A stretch of DNA of 64,000 nucleotides from Alphaproteobacteria bacterium (GTDB lineage: Bacteria > Pseudomonadota > Alphaproteobacteria > Acetobacterales > Acetobacteraceae), in NCBI GenBank assembly GCA_026400815.1, contig JAPLOI010000063.1, positions 62,001 through 126,000 of the forward strand. Reading direction: 5' to 3'. A model generated the notes under the pieces. It ran no database searches and was not told the DNA's origin. It worked only from the letters and a program-made list of their open reading frames with translations. This document shows, piece by piece, positions 9,698 to 17,751 of this stretch. The position numbers and the translations under genes are program-made. The first letter of the stretch is position 1; each line of letters opens with the position of its first letter.

Positions 9698-10582
9698 CTA
9701 GACCCGCTTGCGGATGACCTGGCCGAACAGGCCTTGCGGCCAGACGATCAGCACGGCCAGAAGCACGATGTTGGACGTGAGCTCCATGGAACCCGCGGGC
9801 AGGAAGCGGCCGGCGAACTGTTCCGTGATGCCCACGATGATGCCGCCGACCAGCGCGCCGGGGATGGAGCCGAAGCCCCCCAGCACGGCGGCGGCAAAGG
9901 CCTTGAAGCCGAGGATGCCCATGTTCACGTCGATCATGGAGACCGGCACCAGCAGCACCGCGGCCACGGCCGAGACGCCGGCGCTGATCGCCCAGATGAG
10001 CGAGAACACGGTGCGCACCGGGATGCCCATGTAGTAGGCGGCGAGCTGGTTCTGCGAGCTGGCCTGCATGGCGATGCCGAGCGGGGTGCGGCTGAAGAAG
10101 ACGTAGAGCACGGCGCAGAGGATGACGGTGCCGACGATGATCGAGACGTTGTCCTGCCCCAGGATCACGCCGCCGCCGAAATCCGCCACCTTGTTGGTGA
10201 AGGGGGTGAGGAAGCCGACGCTGTCGTAGCCCCAGACGGCGCCGGCGACCGCGCGGAAGATGAAGGCCAGGCCGAGGGTGAGCATCACCACCGCGAATTG
10301 CGGCTGGCCGATCACGCGGCGCAGCACCACGGCATCCAGCGCGTAGCCGAAGGCGGCGGTGGCGGCGATGGCCAGCGCGAAGCCGACCCAGTAGTTCATG
10401 CCCCACATGCCAACAAAAGTGTAGGCAAAGAACGCCCCGAGCATCATCAGCTCGCCCTGGGCGAAGTTCACCATTTCGGTGGCCTTGTAGATCAGCACAA
10501 AACCAAGCGCGACCAGCCCATAGATGCAGCCTGCGGCTGTACCGTTGATGGCCAATTGCAGCAGGCGAACGAGTTCGTCCAT
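9698..10582 (-). CDS. livH: Branched-chain amino acid ABC transporter permease LivH
   Basis: 294 residues, hydrophobic throughout, with the LivH hallmark N-terminus (LAINGTAAGCIYGLVALGF) followed by MVNFAQGELMMLGAF. The start at 10582 (MDELVRLLQ) matches the usual family start and has a GGAGGGGG stretch upstream. An upstream ATG at 10633 would add 17 basic residues and sits only about three bases after the predicted transcription start, so that longer form is possible. First gene of the operon livH-livM-livG-livF-ligase-livK. Confidence 0.92.
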   Translation of the reverse strand: MDELVRLLQLAINGTAAGCIYGLVALGFVLIYKATEMVNFAQGELMMLGAFFAYTFVGMWGMNYWVGFALAIAATAAFGYALDAVVLRRVIGQPQFAVVMLTLGLAFIFRAVAGAVWGYDSVGFLTPFTNKVADFGGGVILGQDNVSIIVGTVILCAVLYVFFSRTPLGIAMQASSQNQLAAYYMGIPVRTVFSLIWAISAGVSAVAAVLLVPVSMIDVNMGILGFKAFAAAVLGGFGSIPGALVGGIIVGITEQFAGRFLPAGSMELTSNIVLLAVLIVWPQGLFGQVIRKRV

Positions 10583-10643
10583 CCCCGCGCGTTTCCCCCT
10601 CCGGCGTGGACGAGATTCCGTCGCAGCGCTCATTGTGGGGGAA

Positions 10644-10672
10644 CGTTAGGCAGGTGCTCGCGTGGCCGTCAA
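10644..10672 (-). promoter_or_regulatory. Putative sigma-70-type promoter of the liv operon
   Basis: On the minus strand TTGACG (complement of 10667-10672) is followed after exactly 17 bases by CTAACG (complement of 10644-10649). The -35 box is good and the -10 box is weak. The expected transcription start lies a few bases before the ATG at 10633. Confidence 0.5.
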
Positions 10673-10699
10673 TGACCCTTTCTGCGCGCATACAAATTG

Positions 10700-10711
10700 G
10701 CAATGCATTGC
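10700..10711. promoter_or_regulatory. Perfect 12-bp palindrome upstream of the liv promoter
   Basis: GCAATGCATTGC is its own reverse complement and lies about 28 bases upstream of the -35 box of the liv operon. The position and symmetry suit a dimeric regulator. The palindrome is seen; the role is inferred. Confidence 0.4.
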
Positions 10712-10737
10712 GCAGGCGGCATGGCTTGCCGCCGGGG

Positions 10738-11181
10738 TCAGCGCACCGGCAGCAGGCGCTGCCCGGTCCAGCGCAGGGTGAGGGTGCATTCGGGGGCGCC
10801 GCCGCATTCGGGGCCGCCGGTGGTGATGGACAGGGTGGCGGGGCGGGCGGCGCGGTCCGGCTTCCACTGGCGGGCCTTGTAGCGCTCGGCGATGCCGGAC
10901 CAGCTGGAGAGGTAGATCTGGATGGTGCAGCCCTCGGCCTCGTTGCAGTAGAGCGCGCGCACCGCCGCACAGCCTTTCGCCGAATCGACCACGTGCTCCG
11001 GCAGGCCGTCGCCGTCGAGGTCGGGGATTTCCGTGACCAGGGTGGCGATGGACGGGACGAGCTGCTTCTCCTGCCGGCAATCGTATTGGTAGCCGCTGGC
11101 GGGGCCGGCGACGTATTGCGGCGGGCCGGCGGCCAGGGCGGGGCTGGCTGCCAGCACGAGGAGGGCGGCAAGCAGCCTCAT
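10738..11181 (-). CDS. Secreted protein of unknown function with a DxDGDG motif
   Basis: 147 residues. A signal peptide (MRLLAALLVLAASPALAAG) is followed by a small domain with several cysteines (CRQEK, GCAAVRALYC, EGC, PECGGAPEC) and the motif DLDGDGLPE, a calcium-loop-like sequence common in secreted repeat proteins. I do not recognise a named family. The start overlaps the amidase stop by four bases (ATGA), so it belongs to the amidase transcript and is probably periplasmic. Paired cysteines suggest disulfides. Confidence 0.75.
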   Translation of the reverse strand: MRLLAALLVLAASPALAAGPPQYVAGPASGYQYDCRQEKQLVPSIATLVTEIPDLDGDGLPEHVVDSAKGCAAVRALYCNEAEGCTIQIYLSSWSGIAERYKARQWKPDRAARPATLSITTGGPECGGAPECTLTLRWTGQRLLPVR

Positions 11182-12635
11182 GCCGCGCCGTGCACCGGCG
11201 GGCGGTGCTGCGCCCAGGGGCGGGCCTGCTCCAGCATGGCGCCGAGGCGCAAAATGTCCGTCTCGCTGCCCCAGGGGCCGACGATCTGCAGCGCGGTGGG
11301 CAGGCCATCGGTGCCGAAGCCGGAGGGGATGGTGAGTGCGGGGTGGCCGGTGAGGTTGAAGGGGTATTGGTAGGCGGTCCAGCCCTGGCGGGTGATGCCG
11401 GTGGGCACGCCATCCACCATCACCTGGTCGTTGGCGGCGTCGTGGCCGACAGGCAGGGCGGTGCGGGCCATGGTGGGCATCACCAGCAGGTCGTACTGCT
11501 CGAACAGGCCCTGCACGGCGCGGAACAGGGCGGTGCGGGCCCATTCCGCTTCCCGCCAGTCGGCCAGAGTGAAGCGGGTGCCGCGCTCGGCGAAGGCCAG
11601 GGTGACGGGGTCCATCTGGTTCTGCCACTTGGGCAGGTACTTGGCCATGCCGACGGCGATGCCGGCCTGATAGAGCACGCGGCCCGGCGGCTCGGCCCAA
11701 TCGAACGCTTCGGTGTGTTCCTCCACCTCGGCGCCCAGCTCGGTGAGCGTCTGGAGCATGGCGTTGGTGTTGGCGGTGACGTCCTTTGCGACCAGCGGGT
11801 TGGCGCAACGGGCGAAGTAGCCCAGGCGCAGGCCGGTGGCTTTCGCGCCGATCAGCAGCGGGCGCAGGCGGCCCTGCGGGGCCGGGGTGATGGCCCAGGG
11901 GTCGAGGCTGAGCGGGGCAGGTGCGCCGTCGCCTGCGAGCACGGCGTGCATCACGGCGGCGTCGGTCACGGTGCGGGTGATCGGGCCGGCATAGGTGGTG
12001 TTGCCGAGCGCGTCGGCGGGGTCTTCGCGCGGGACGACGCCGAGGGTCTGCTTCAGGCCCACCAGGCCGCAGGCGGCGGCGGGGCCGCGGATGGAGCCGG
12101 CGCCGTCGGTGCCCAGGCCGAGCGGGCCCAGCCCGGCGGCCACGGCTGCGGCCGCGCCGCCGGACGAGCCGCCGGGGGTGCGTTCGAGGTTCCAGGGGTT
12201 GCGGGTGATGCCGAAGCTCGGCCCGTCCGTGAGCGCCTTCACGCCGAATTCGGGCGTGGTGGTCTTGCCCAGGATGATGGCGCCGGCGGCGCGCAGGCGC
12301 TGCACCGTGATGTCGTCCTTCTCGCCCACGGCATCGGCGAAGATGGCGGTGCCGCGGCGGAAGGGCACGCCATCCACCTCCACCAGATCCTTGATGGAGA
12401 CTGGCACGCCGTGCAGCGGGCCGAGCTCGTCGCCGCGGCGCACGGCCTGCTCGGCGGCGACGGCGCTGCGGCGGGCGTGATTGGCCATGACGTGGCTGAA
12501 GGCGTTCAGCTTCGGATTCGCGTGCTCGATGCCGGACAGGATCGCATCGACATACTCCACCGGGGAGATCTTGCCGCGCCGGATCAGGGCGGCGGCCTCC
12601 ACGGCGGACATGAACAGCAGGTCGGCATTGGACAT
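11178..12635 (-). CDS. Amidase (amidase signature family)
   Basis: 485 residues of the amidase signature family with the Ser-cisSer-Lys catalytic set: Lys in VSIKDLVEVDG, the glycine/serine-rich TPGGSSGGAAAAVAAG stretch, and TDGAGSIRGPAAACG. Such enzymes hydrolyse carboxamides; GatA, indoleacetamide hydrolase and others share this core, and nothing here picks out one substrate. No gatB or gatC lies nearby, so a role in tRNA amidation is unlikely. It is followed by the overlapping secreted-protein gene and preceded by crcB 17 bases upstream. Confidence 0.9.
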   Translation of the reverse strand: MSNADLLFMSAVEAAALIRRGKISPVEYVDAILSGIEHANPKLNAFSHVMANHARRSAVAAEQAVRRGDELGPLHGVPVSIKDLVEVDGVPFRRGTAIFADAVGEKDDITVQRLRAAGAIILGKTTTPEFGVKALTDGPSFGITRNPWNLERTPGGSSGGAAAAVAAGLGPLGLGTDGAGSIRGPAAACGLVGLKQTLGVVPREDPADALGNTTYAGPITRTVTDAAVMHAVLAGDGAPAPLSLDPWAITPAPQGRLRPLLIGAKATGLRLGYFARCANPLVAKDVTANTNAMLQTLTELGAEVEEHTEAFDWAEPPGRVLYQAGIAVGMAKYLPKWQNQMDPVTLAFAERGTRFTLADWREAEWARTALFRAVQGLFEQYDLLVMPTMARTALPVGHDAANDQVMVDGVPTGITRQGWTAYQYPFNLTGHPALTIPSGFGTDGLPTALQIVGPWGSETDILRLGAMLEQARPWAQHRPPVHGAA

Positions 12636-12652
12636 GGCGGAACTCCGGGTGG

Positions 12653-13033
12653 TCAGGCGGTGGCAGCGAGCCAGTGGCCGGCGGCGGTGGCGGCGAGGCA
12701 GAGCAGGACGGAGAGCAGAACATTGGCCGCCGCCCCGGTAAAGTCGCCGGCGCGCAGCAGGTCCAGCGTTTGCAGGCTGAAGGCGGAGAAGGTGGTGAAG
12801 CCGCCGCACAGGCCGGTCATGACCAGCAGGCGGATCTCCTGGCTGGCGGGGTAGGCGGCGCCGGGCATTGTGGCGGTGGCGAACCAGCCAATGACGAAGC
12901 TGCCGACCACATTGATGACGATGGTGGCCCAGGGGAATTCCACCCAGCCGATCCGGGCGGCCAGCAGCGTGCCCCAGTAGCGCAGCATGCTGCCCGCCGC
13001 CCCGCCCGCCGCCACTGCCAGCGTTCCCATCAT
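12653..13033 (-). CDS. crcB: Fluoride ion exporter CrcB/Fluc
   Basis: 126 residues with four hydrophobic helices, the normal size for a Fluc channel subunit. Family motifs include GGAAGSMLRYW at the N-terminus, the WATIVINVVGSFVIGW helix carrying the conserved Asn, and GLCGGFTTFSAFS, the phenylalanine-box and sodium-site region. It forms a dimeric channel that lets fluoride out. The start is at one of two adjacent ATGs (13033/13030). No fluoride riboswitch could be recognised in the short divergent spacer. Confidence 0.93.
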   Translation of the reverse strand: MMGTLAVAAGGAAGSMLRYWGTLLAARIGWVEFPWATIVINVVGSFVIGWFATATMPGAAYPASQEIRLLVMTGLCGGFTTFSAFSLQTLDLLRAGDFTGAAANVLLSVLLCLAATAAGHWLAATA

Positions 13034-13055
13034 GCGAAAGCCCTCCGGTTCGACA

Positions 13056-13072
13056 GGCACGCGCGCCGTGCC
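13056..13072. promoter_or_regulatory. Small dyad between crcB and the SDR gene
   Basis: GGCACG-cgcgc-CGTGCC in the 66-71-base divergent spacer between crcB and the short-chain dehydrogenase gene. It could be an operator shared by the two promoters or a weak hairpin. Position is the only support. Confidence 0.3.
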
Positions 13073-13104
13073 ATGATTGGTACCGAACACGGGGAGCGAT
13101 GGCG

Positions 13105-13851
13105 ATGCAACTGGCAGGGCAGGTGGCGCTGGTGACGGGCGGGTCGCGCGGGATCGGGCGGGCAGTGGCGCTGGCCTTTGCGCGGGAGGGGGCGGATATC
13201 GGGTTCTGCCATCTGAACGACGATGAGAAGGCCGTGGAGACGGCAGCCGAGATTGCCGCACTCGGCCGGCGCGTGGTGCAGCGCAGTTGCGACGTGGCGG
13301 ATATCGCGGCGGGGCGGGACTTCGCGGGATGGGTGGCGGAGCAGCTCGGCACGGTGGATGTGTTGTTCAATAATGCCGGCAGCAACATCCGCAAACCGTT
13401 TGAATTGATGACGGAAGCAGATTTCGACGCGATCCTGGATACCCACCTGAAGGGCATGTTCTTCATGGCCCAGAATGTCTATCCCGCGATGGTGGCGCGC
13501 GGGCGCGGCTGCATCATCAATGTGGCGAGCCAGCTCGGCATCAAGGGCGGGCCGGATATCACGCCGTACTGCTCGGCCAAGGCGGGGATTGCCGGCTTCA
13601 CCCGTGCGCTGGCCTGGGAGGCGGCGCCGAAGGGGATCAGGGTGAACGCGATCGCGCCCGGGCCGATCGACACCGATTTGGTGCGGCGCAACTCGCCGGA
13701 ATGGCGGCGCGCGTTCGAGGCGCGGCTGCCGGCGGGGCGGTTCGGCACCCCGGAGGAAATGGCCGCCACCGTGCTGCTGCTGGCCGGGCCGCAGGGCGGA
13801 TTCTACGTGGGGGCCACGCTGTCTCCCAATGGTGGGGATGTGATGTACTGA
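13105..13851 (+). CDS. Short-chain dehydrogenase/reductase
   Basis: 248 residues of a classical SDR. The cofactor motif TGGSRGIG sits near residues 11-18, NNAGSN follows strand four, the catalytic Ser is in NVASQLGIKG, and the active-site YxxxK is YCSAK. These enzymes oxidise alcohols or reduce carbonyls with NAD(P). The second ATG (13105) is preferred because GGGGAG (13091-13096) is eight bases upstream of it but only two from the ATG at 13099. Resembles glucose/gluconate and 3-oxoacyl reductases; substrate unknown. Confidence 0.9.
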   Translation: MQLAGQVALVTGGSRGIGRAVALAFAREGADIGFCHLNDDEKAVETAAEIAALGRRVVQRSCDVADIAAGRDFAGWVAEQLGTVDVLFNNAGSNIRKPFELMTEADFDAILDTHLKGMFFMAQNVYPAMVARGRGCIINVASQLGIKGGPDITPYCSAKAGIAGFTRALAWEAAPKGIRVNAIAPGPIDTDLVRRNSPEWRRAFEARLPAGRFGTPEEMAATVLLLAGPQGGFYVGATLSPNGGDVMY

Positions 13852-13896
13852 TGAGCGGTTCCAATCGGGGCCGGTTGGGTTAAATCCTCCGCCTGT

Positions 13897-15612
13897 ATGG
13901 ACGACTCGGATCCACGGCCGCCGCCGCAGGGCGCGGCCCCCCACGCCCCGGCGGGCCCCTGGCTGCGCCTGCGCCTGCGCGCGGCCCGTCGGGAGGCGGT
14001 GCCGGCGGCGGCGTTCGGGCTGTTGGGCATCGTGGCGGCGATCGGCCAGGCGGTGTGCGCGGCGCGGGCGCTGCAGCTGGCGCTGGATGGCGCCGGGATG
14101 GGCGAGGCGGTGGGGCCGCTGCTGGGTTTCGCGGGGCTGGCGCTGCTGCGCGCGGGGCTGGGGGTGCTGTTCGAGCGCGCCGGCTTCGATGCCGGGGCTG
14201 CCTCTCGCCGCCGGCTGCGCAGCGAGGCACTGGGGGCGATGCTGGCCGCCGGGCCCGCGCTGCTGCGCCGGCACCATTCCGCGGAACTGGCCACCGTGGT
14301 GGTGGACCGGGTGGAGGCGCTGGAGGGGCTGTTCGCGCGCTGGCTGCCGGCGGCGATGCTGGCGCTGGCCGGCCCGGTGCTGGTGGTGCTGGTGGTGCTG
14401 TGGGTGGACCCGATCGCCGCCGCGATCCTGGCCGCGGTGGGGCTGCTGGTGCCGGCGGCGATGGGGTTGGCGGGGCTGGGGGCGGCGGCGGCGGCACGGC
14501 GGCAGTTCACCGCCATGACGCGGCTGCAGGCGCGCTTTGTCGATCGGGTGCGGGGGATCGCTACCATCGTGCTGGCAGGGCATGCCGAGGCGGAGGCGCA
14601 GGCGCTGGGCCGGGCGGCGCATGAATTGCGGCGGCGCACGCTGAAGGTGCTGTCCCTGGCGTTCCTGTCTTCGGCGGCGATGGATCTCGCCTTCGCCGTG
14701 GGGATCGTGGTGCTGGCGCTGCGCTATGCCGCGGGGCTGGCGGATGGGTCGCTCGTGCGGCCCGGCGATGCGCTGCTGGTGCTGCTGCTGGTGCCGGAAT
14801 TCTTCGCCCCGCTGCGCGGTTTCGCGGCCGCCTATCAGGATCGCAGCCATGCCGGCCCGGCGGCGGAGGCGCTCGCCGCCCTGCCGGAGCCGCCACCCGC
14901 GCCGCCCGCGCTGCCGGTGCGCAATGTGGCGGCGCGCGGCGTGGCGGTGGCGTTCGAGGATGTGTGCCTCACCTGGGATGCCAGCCGGGGCAGGGCGCTG
15001 GATGGCGTCTCGTTCCGCGTGCCGGCCGGGGAGACGCTGATCCTGACCGGGCCTTCGGGCTCCGGGAAATCGAGCGTGCTGGAGATCCTGCTCGGCTTCG
15101 TCCGGCCGGAGAGCGGGCGGGTGACGCTGAACGGGGCGGATATCGCCACACTGGTGCCGGCGGCGCAGGCGCGGCTGGTGGCCTGGATCGGCCAGCGCCC
15201 GGTGCTGTTCGCCAGTTCGATCCGCGACAACATCCGCTTCGCCCGGCCGGAAGCGAGCGATGCCGAGGTGGAGGAAGCCGCCCGCTTCGCCCGGCTCGAC
15301 CCGGTGCTGGCCACGCTGCCGCAGGGGCTGGATACGCCGGTGGGCGAGGGCGGCTACGGGCTTTCCGGCGGGCAGGCGCAGCGCGTGGCGATCGCGCGTG
15401 CCTTCCTGAAGAACGCGCCGCTGCTGCTGCTGGACGAGCCGACGGCGCATCTGGACCCCGCGACGGAGGCGGAGGTGCTGGACGGGCTGCGCCGCCTGGC
15501 GCTGGGCCGCACCGTGGTGCTGGCGAGCCATGCCGCCGCAGCGCACGCGTTCTCCGGCCGGCGGTTGGATCTGCGCGACGGGCGGGTGCAACTGGGGCGC
15601 GGGGTGGCATGA
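13897..15612 (+). CDS. cydD: Thiol reductant ABC exporter subunit CydD
   Basis: 571 residues. A six-helix ABC transmembrane domain in the first ~320 residues is followed by an ATPase with GPSGSGKSSV (Walker A), LSGGQAQRVAIARA (signature) and LLLLDEPTAHL (Walker B). Size, order and its partner fit CydD of the heterodimeric CydDC exporter, which moves cysteine/glutathione to the periplasm and is needed for cytochrome bd assembly. The N-terminus is proline-rich, and no ribosome site is evident before ATG 13897. The stop overlaps the cydC start (ATGA). Confidence 0.9.
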   Translation: MDDSDPRPPPQGAAPHAPAGPWLRLRLRAARREAVPAAAFGLLGIVAAIGQAVCAARALQLALDGAGMGEAVGPLLGFAGLALLRAGLGVLFERAGFDAGAASRRRLRSEALGAMLAAGPALLRRHHSAELATVVVDRVEALEGLFARWLPAAMLALAGPVLVVLVVLWVDPIAAAILAAVGLLVPAAMGLAGLGAAAAARRQFTAMTRLQARFVDRVRGIATIVLAGHAEAEAQALGRAAHELRRRTLKVLSLAFLSSAAMDLAFAVGIVVLALRYAAGLADGSLVRPGDALLVLLLVPEFFAPLRGFAAAYQDRSHAGPAAEALAALPEPPPAPPALPVRNVAARGVAVAFEDVCLTWDASRGRALDGVSFRVPAGETLILTGPSGSGKSSVLEILLGFVRPESGRVTLNGADIATLVPAAQARLVAWIGQRPVLFASSIRDNIRFARPEASDAEVEEAARFARLDPVLATLPQGLDTPVGEGGYGLSGGQAQRVAIARAFLKNAPLLLLDEPTAHLDPATEAEVLDGLRRLALGRTVVLASHAAAAHAFSGRRLDLRDGRVQLGRGVA

Positions 15613-17252
15613 GCGCCTTGTTCCGCATCATGGCGTTGTGGCGCCCGCAGGCCGGCTGGATGGTGGCCGGGGTGGTGCTATCCCTGGCCGCGCTGCTGGC
15701 GGCGTTGCTGCTGATGACGCAGGCCGGGTTCACCGTGGGTGCGGCGGCGCTGGGCGGGGCGTTGGTTGCGCCGGTGGGGGCCGCGGTGGCGCTGCGCAGC
15801 CTGGGCGCGTTGCGAATCGTGCTGCGCTACGGCGAGCGGATGGCCACGCACGACGCGCTCTTCCGGGCGCTGGCGGCCCTTCGGGTGTGGTTCTTTCGCG
15901 GGCTGGCGGCACGCGCCGCCGGCGGGCTCGGGTTCCGGCGCGCGGGCGACGTGCTCTCCCGCCTGGTGGGCGATATCGAGGCGCTGGACATTCTTTATAT
16001 CCGCATCCTGGTGCCGCTGGCCGGGGCGGCGCTGCTGCTGCCGGTGCTGGCCTGGGTGATCGGGGCGGTGGATGTGGCGCTGGCCGTGGTGGTGGTGGTG
16101 CTGTTCGCGCTGGCCGCTTTCGGGCTGCCGCTGCTGGCGGCACGGATCAGCTGGCGGGAGAGCGGGCGCATCGCCGGGGCCTTTGCCGGGTTGCGCATCG
16201 CCTGCCTGGATACGCTGGCCGGGCTGCGCGAGGTGCGCGCCTTCGGCGCCGAGGGGCGGATGCTGGCCACAGTGCAGGGGCGCGAGGCCGGGCTGCTGGC
16301 GGCGCAGCACAGTTTGGCCACGCGCGCGGCGCTGGCCGGGGCCGCGGCGTTCCTGGCCGGGCAGGCGGCGCTGCTGGCGGTACTGGTCTTCGCCCTCGGC
16401 CAGGGCAATGCGGCGCTGGTGGCCGTGGCCTTCCTGGTAGTGGCGGCGTTCGAGGCGGTGGCGATCCTGCCGCGCGTGGGCGCCGGGCATGCGGCGCGCG
16501 CCGCCGGGCGGGTGCTGGAGGTGGCCGACGGGCCGTTGCCGCAGGCTGCCATGCCCCCGGCGCCGATGCCCGCCGGCAGCGCGATCCGGTTCGACGGCGT
16601 GTATTTCGCCTGGGCGGCGGACCGGCCCAAGGTGCTGGACGGGCTGACACTGGATATCCCGCAGGGCAGCCGGGTGGCGCTGCTGGGGCCTTCCGGCGCC
16701 GGCAAGTCCACGCTGGCCGCATTGCTGCTGAAGGTGGCACGGCCGCAGGAGGGGCGGATCCTGCTTGGCGGCACCGACATCGCCGCGTTGGGGGATGATG
16801 CGGTGCGGGCGCGCTGCGCCTGGCTCTCCCAGGCCACGCATCTGTTCAGCGACACGATTCGCGCCAACCTCGCCCTCGGCCTGCCCCCCGGCGCTACGGC
16901 GGACGATTCGCGGCTTTGGGCGGCGCTGGAGGCGGCACGGCTGGCCGAGGTGGTGAGGGCCCTGCCGCAGGGGCTGGACACCTGGCTGGGCGAGGGCGGG
17001 CTGGGGCTTTCGGGCGGGCAGGGGCGGCGGCTGGCGCTGGCGCGGGCGCTGCTGTCCGACGCGCCGATCCTGGTGCTGGACGAGCCCTGCGCCGGGCTCG
17101 ATGCCGCCACGGAGCGGGAATTCTTCCAGGCGCTGAACGAGGGTGCCGCCGGGCGCACCGTGCTGCTGATCGCCCATCGGTTGACCGGGGCGGAGCGGCT
17201 GGACCGGATCTGGCGGCTTTCCGCCGGCCGCGCCGTGGCGGCGGCGGGATGA
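15609..17252 (+). CDS. cydC: Thiol reductant ABC exporter subunit CydC
   Basis: 547 residues starting MSALFRIMALWRPQAGW at the ATG that overlaps the cydD stop. It has the same architecture as CydD: transmembrane domain, then GPSGAGKSTL, LSGGQGRRLALARA and VLDEPCAGL. The pair makes a heterodimeric exporter of reductant thiols. No cydAB (cytochrome bd subunits) follows, although that is a common arrangement; the next gene downstream is an OmpA-like protein. Strong call. Confidence 0.9.
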   Translation: MSALFRIMALWRPQAGWMVAGVVLSLAALLAALLLMTQAGFTVGAAALGGALVAPVGAAVALRSLGALRIVLRYGERMATHDALFRALAALRVWFFRGLAARAAGGLGFRRAGDVLSRLVGDIEALDILYIRILVPLAGAALLLPVLAWVIGAVDVALAVVVVVLFALAAFGLPLLAARISWRESGRIAGAFAGLRIACLDTLAGLREVRAFGAEGRMLATVQGREAGLLAAQHSLATRAALAGAAAFLAGQAALLAVLVFALGQGNAALVAVAFLVVAAFEAVAILPRVGAGHAARAAGRVLEVADGPLPQAAMPPAPMPAGSAIRFDGVYFAWAADRPKVLDGLTLDIPQGSRVALLGPSGAGKSTLAALLLKVARPQEGRILLGGTDIAALGDDAVRARCAWLSQATHLFSDTIRANLALGLPPGATADDSRLWAALEAARLAEVVRALPQGLDTWLGEGGLGLSGGQGRRLALARALLSDAPILVLDEPCAGLDAATEREFFQALNEGAAGRTVLLIAHRLTGAERLDRIWRLSAGRAVAAAG

Positions 17253-17337
17253 GACCTCACCGGGCCCGTATCCGCGATTGACGCGGCCCGCGCCGCTGGC
17301 GCACCTAGGGGCCTGTTCCCTGCACGGAGTCTCCGGC

Positions 17338-17730
17338 ATGCGCCGCCGCATCGCGATCCTGACCGCCGCCTTCGCCGCCCTGCTGGCCGTGTCTGCCGTT
17401 CCGGCCAAGGCCGAGCAGAAATTCATCGTGTTCTTCCACGCCTGGTCCGGTGAGATGGACCCGGCCGCGCAGGACGTGGTGGCCGCCGCGGCGAACTACG
17501 CCCGGCAGAACCCGGCGATGCAGGTGGAGGTGGTTGGCTTCGCCAGCACCACCGGCAGCCGCCAGTCCAACCTGTATCTGTCGCTGCTGCGCGCGCAGCT
17601 CGTGAGCGATCGGATCGCAGAGGCCGGGATCGCGCCTGCCCGCATCGCCCGCGTGGGCGAGGGCTCGGTGAACGTGGTTGGCACCATCGAGGAGGCGCGG
17701 CGCGTGGAGATCGTCGTTCGCGCCCCGTGA
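17338..17730 (+). CDS. OmpA-family C-terminal domain protein, secreted
   Basis: 130 residues. The start at 17338 (MRRRIAILTAAFAALLAV) opens a signal peptide ending near VPAKAEQ and has GGAG eight bases upstream; the reading frame extends further up without a good start. The mature part resembles an OmpA-like peptidoglycan-binding domain, with VVGFASTTGSRQSNLYLSLLRAQLVSDRI followed by RIARVGEGS and EEARRVEIVV. It is much shorter than porin-type OmpA, so it is a stand-alone periplasmic domain. It lies 22 bases before recQ. Confidence 0.8.
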   Translation: MRRRIAILTAAFAALLAVSAVPAKAEQKFIVFFHAWSGEMDPAAQDVVAAAANYARQNPAMQVEVVGFASTTGSRQSNLYLSLLRAQLVSDRIAEAGIAPARIARVGEGSVNVVGTIEEARRVEIVVRAP

Positions 17731-17751
17731 GCGGAGCTGGCTGAGCCCCGC

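Noticed and set aside
13034-13104. Fluoride riboswitch upstream of crcB
   Set aside because: The spacer is only about 70 bases and lacks the crcB-motif pseudoknot sequences; only a short dyad is present.
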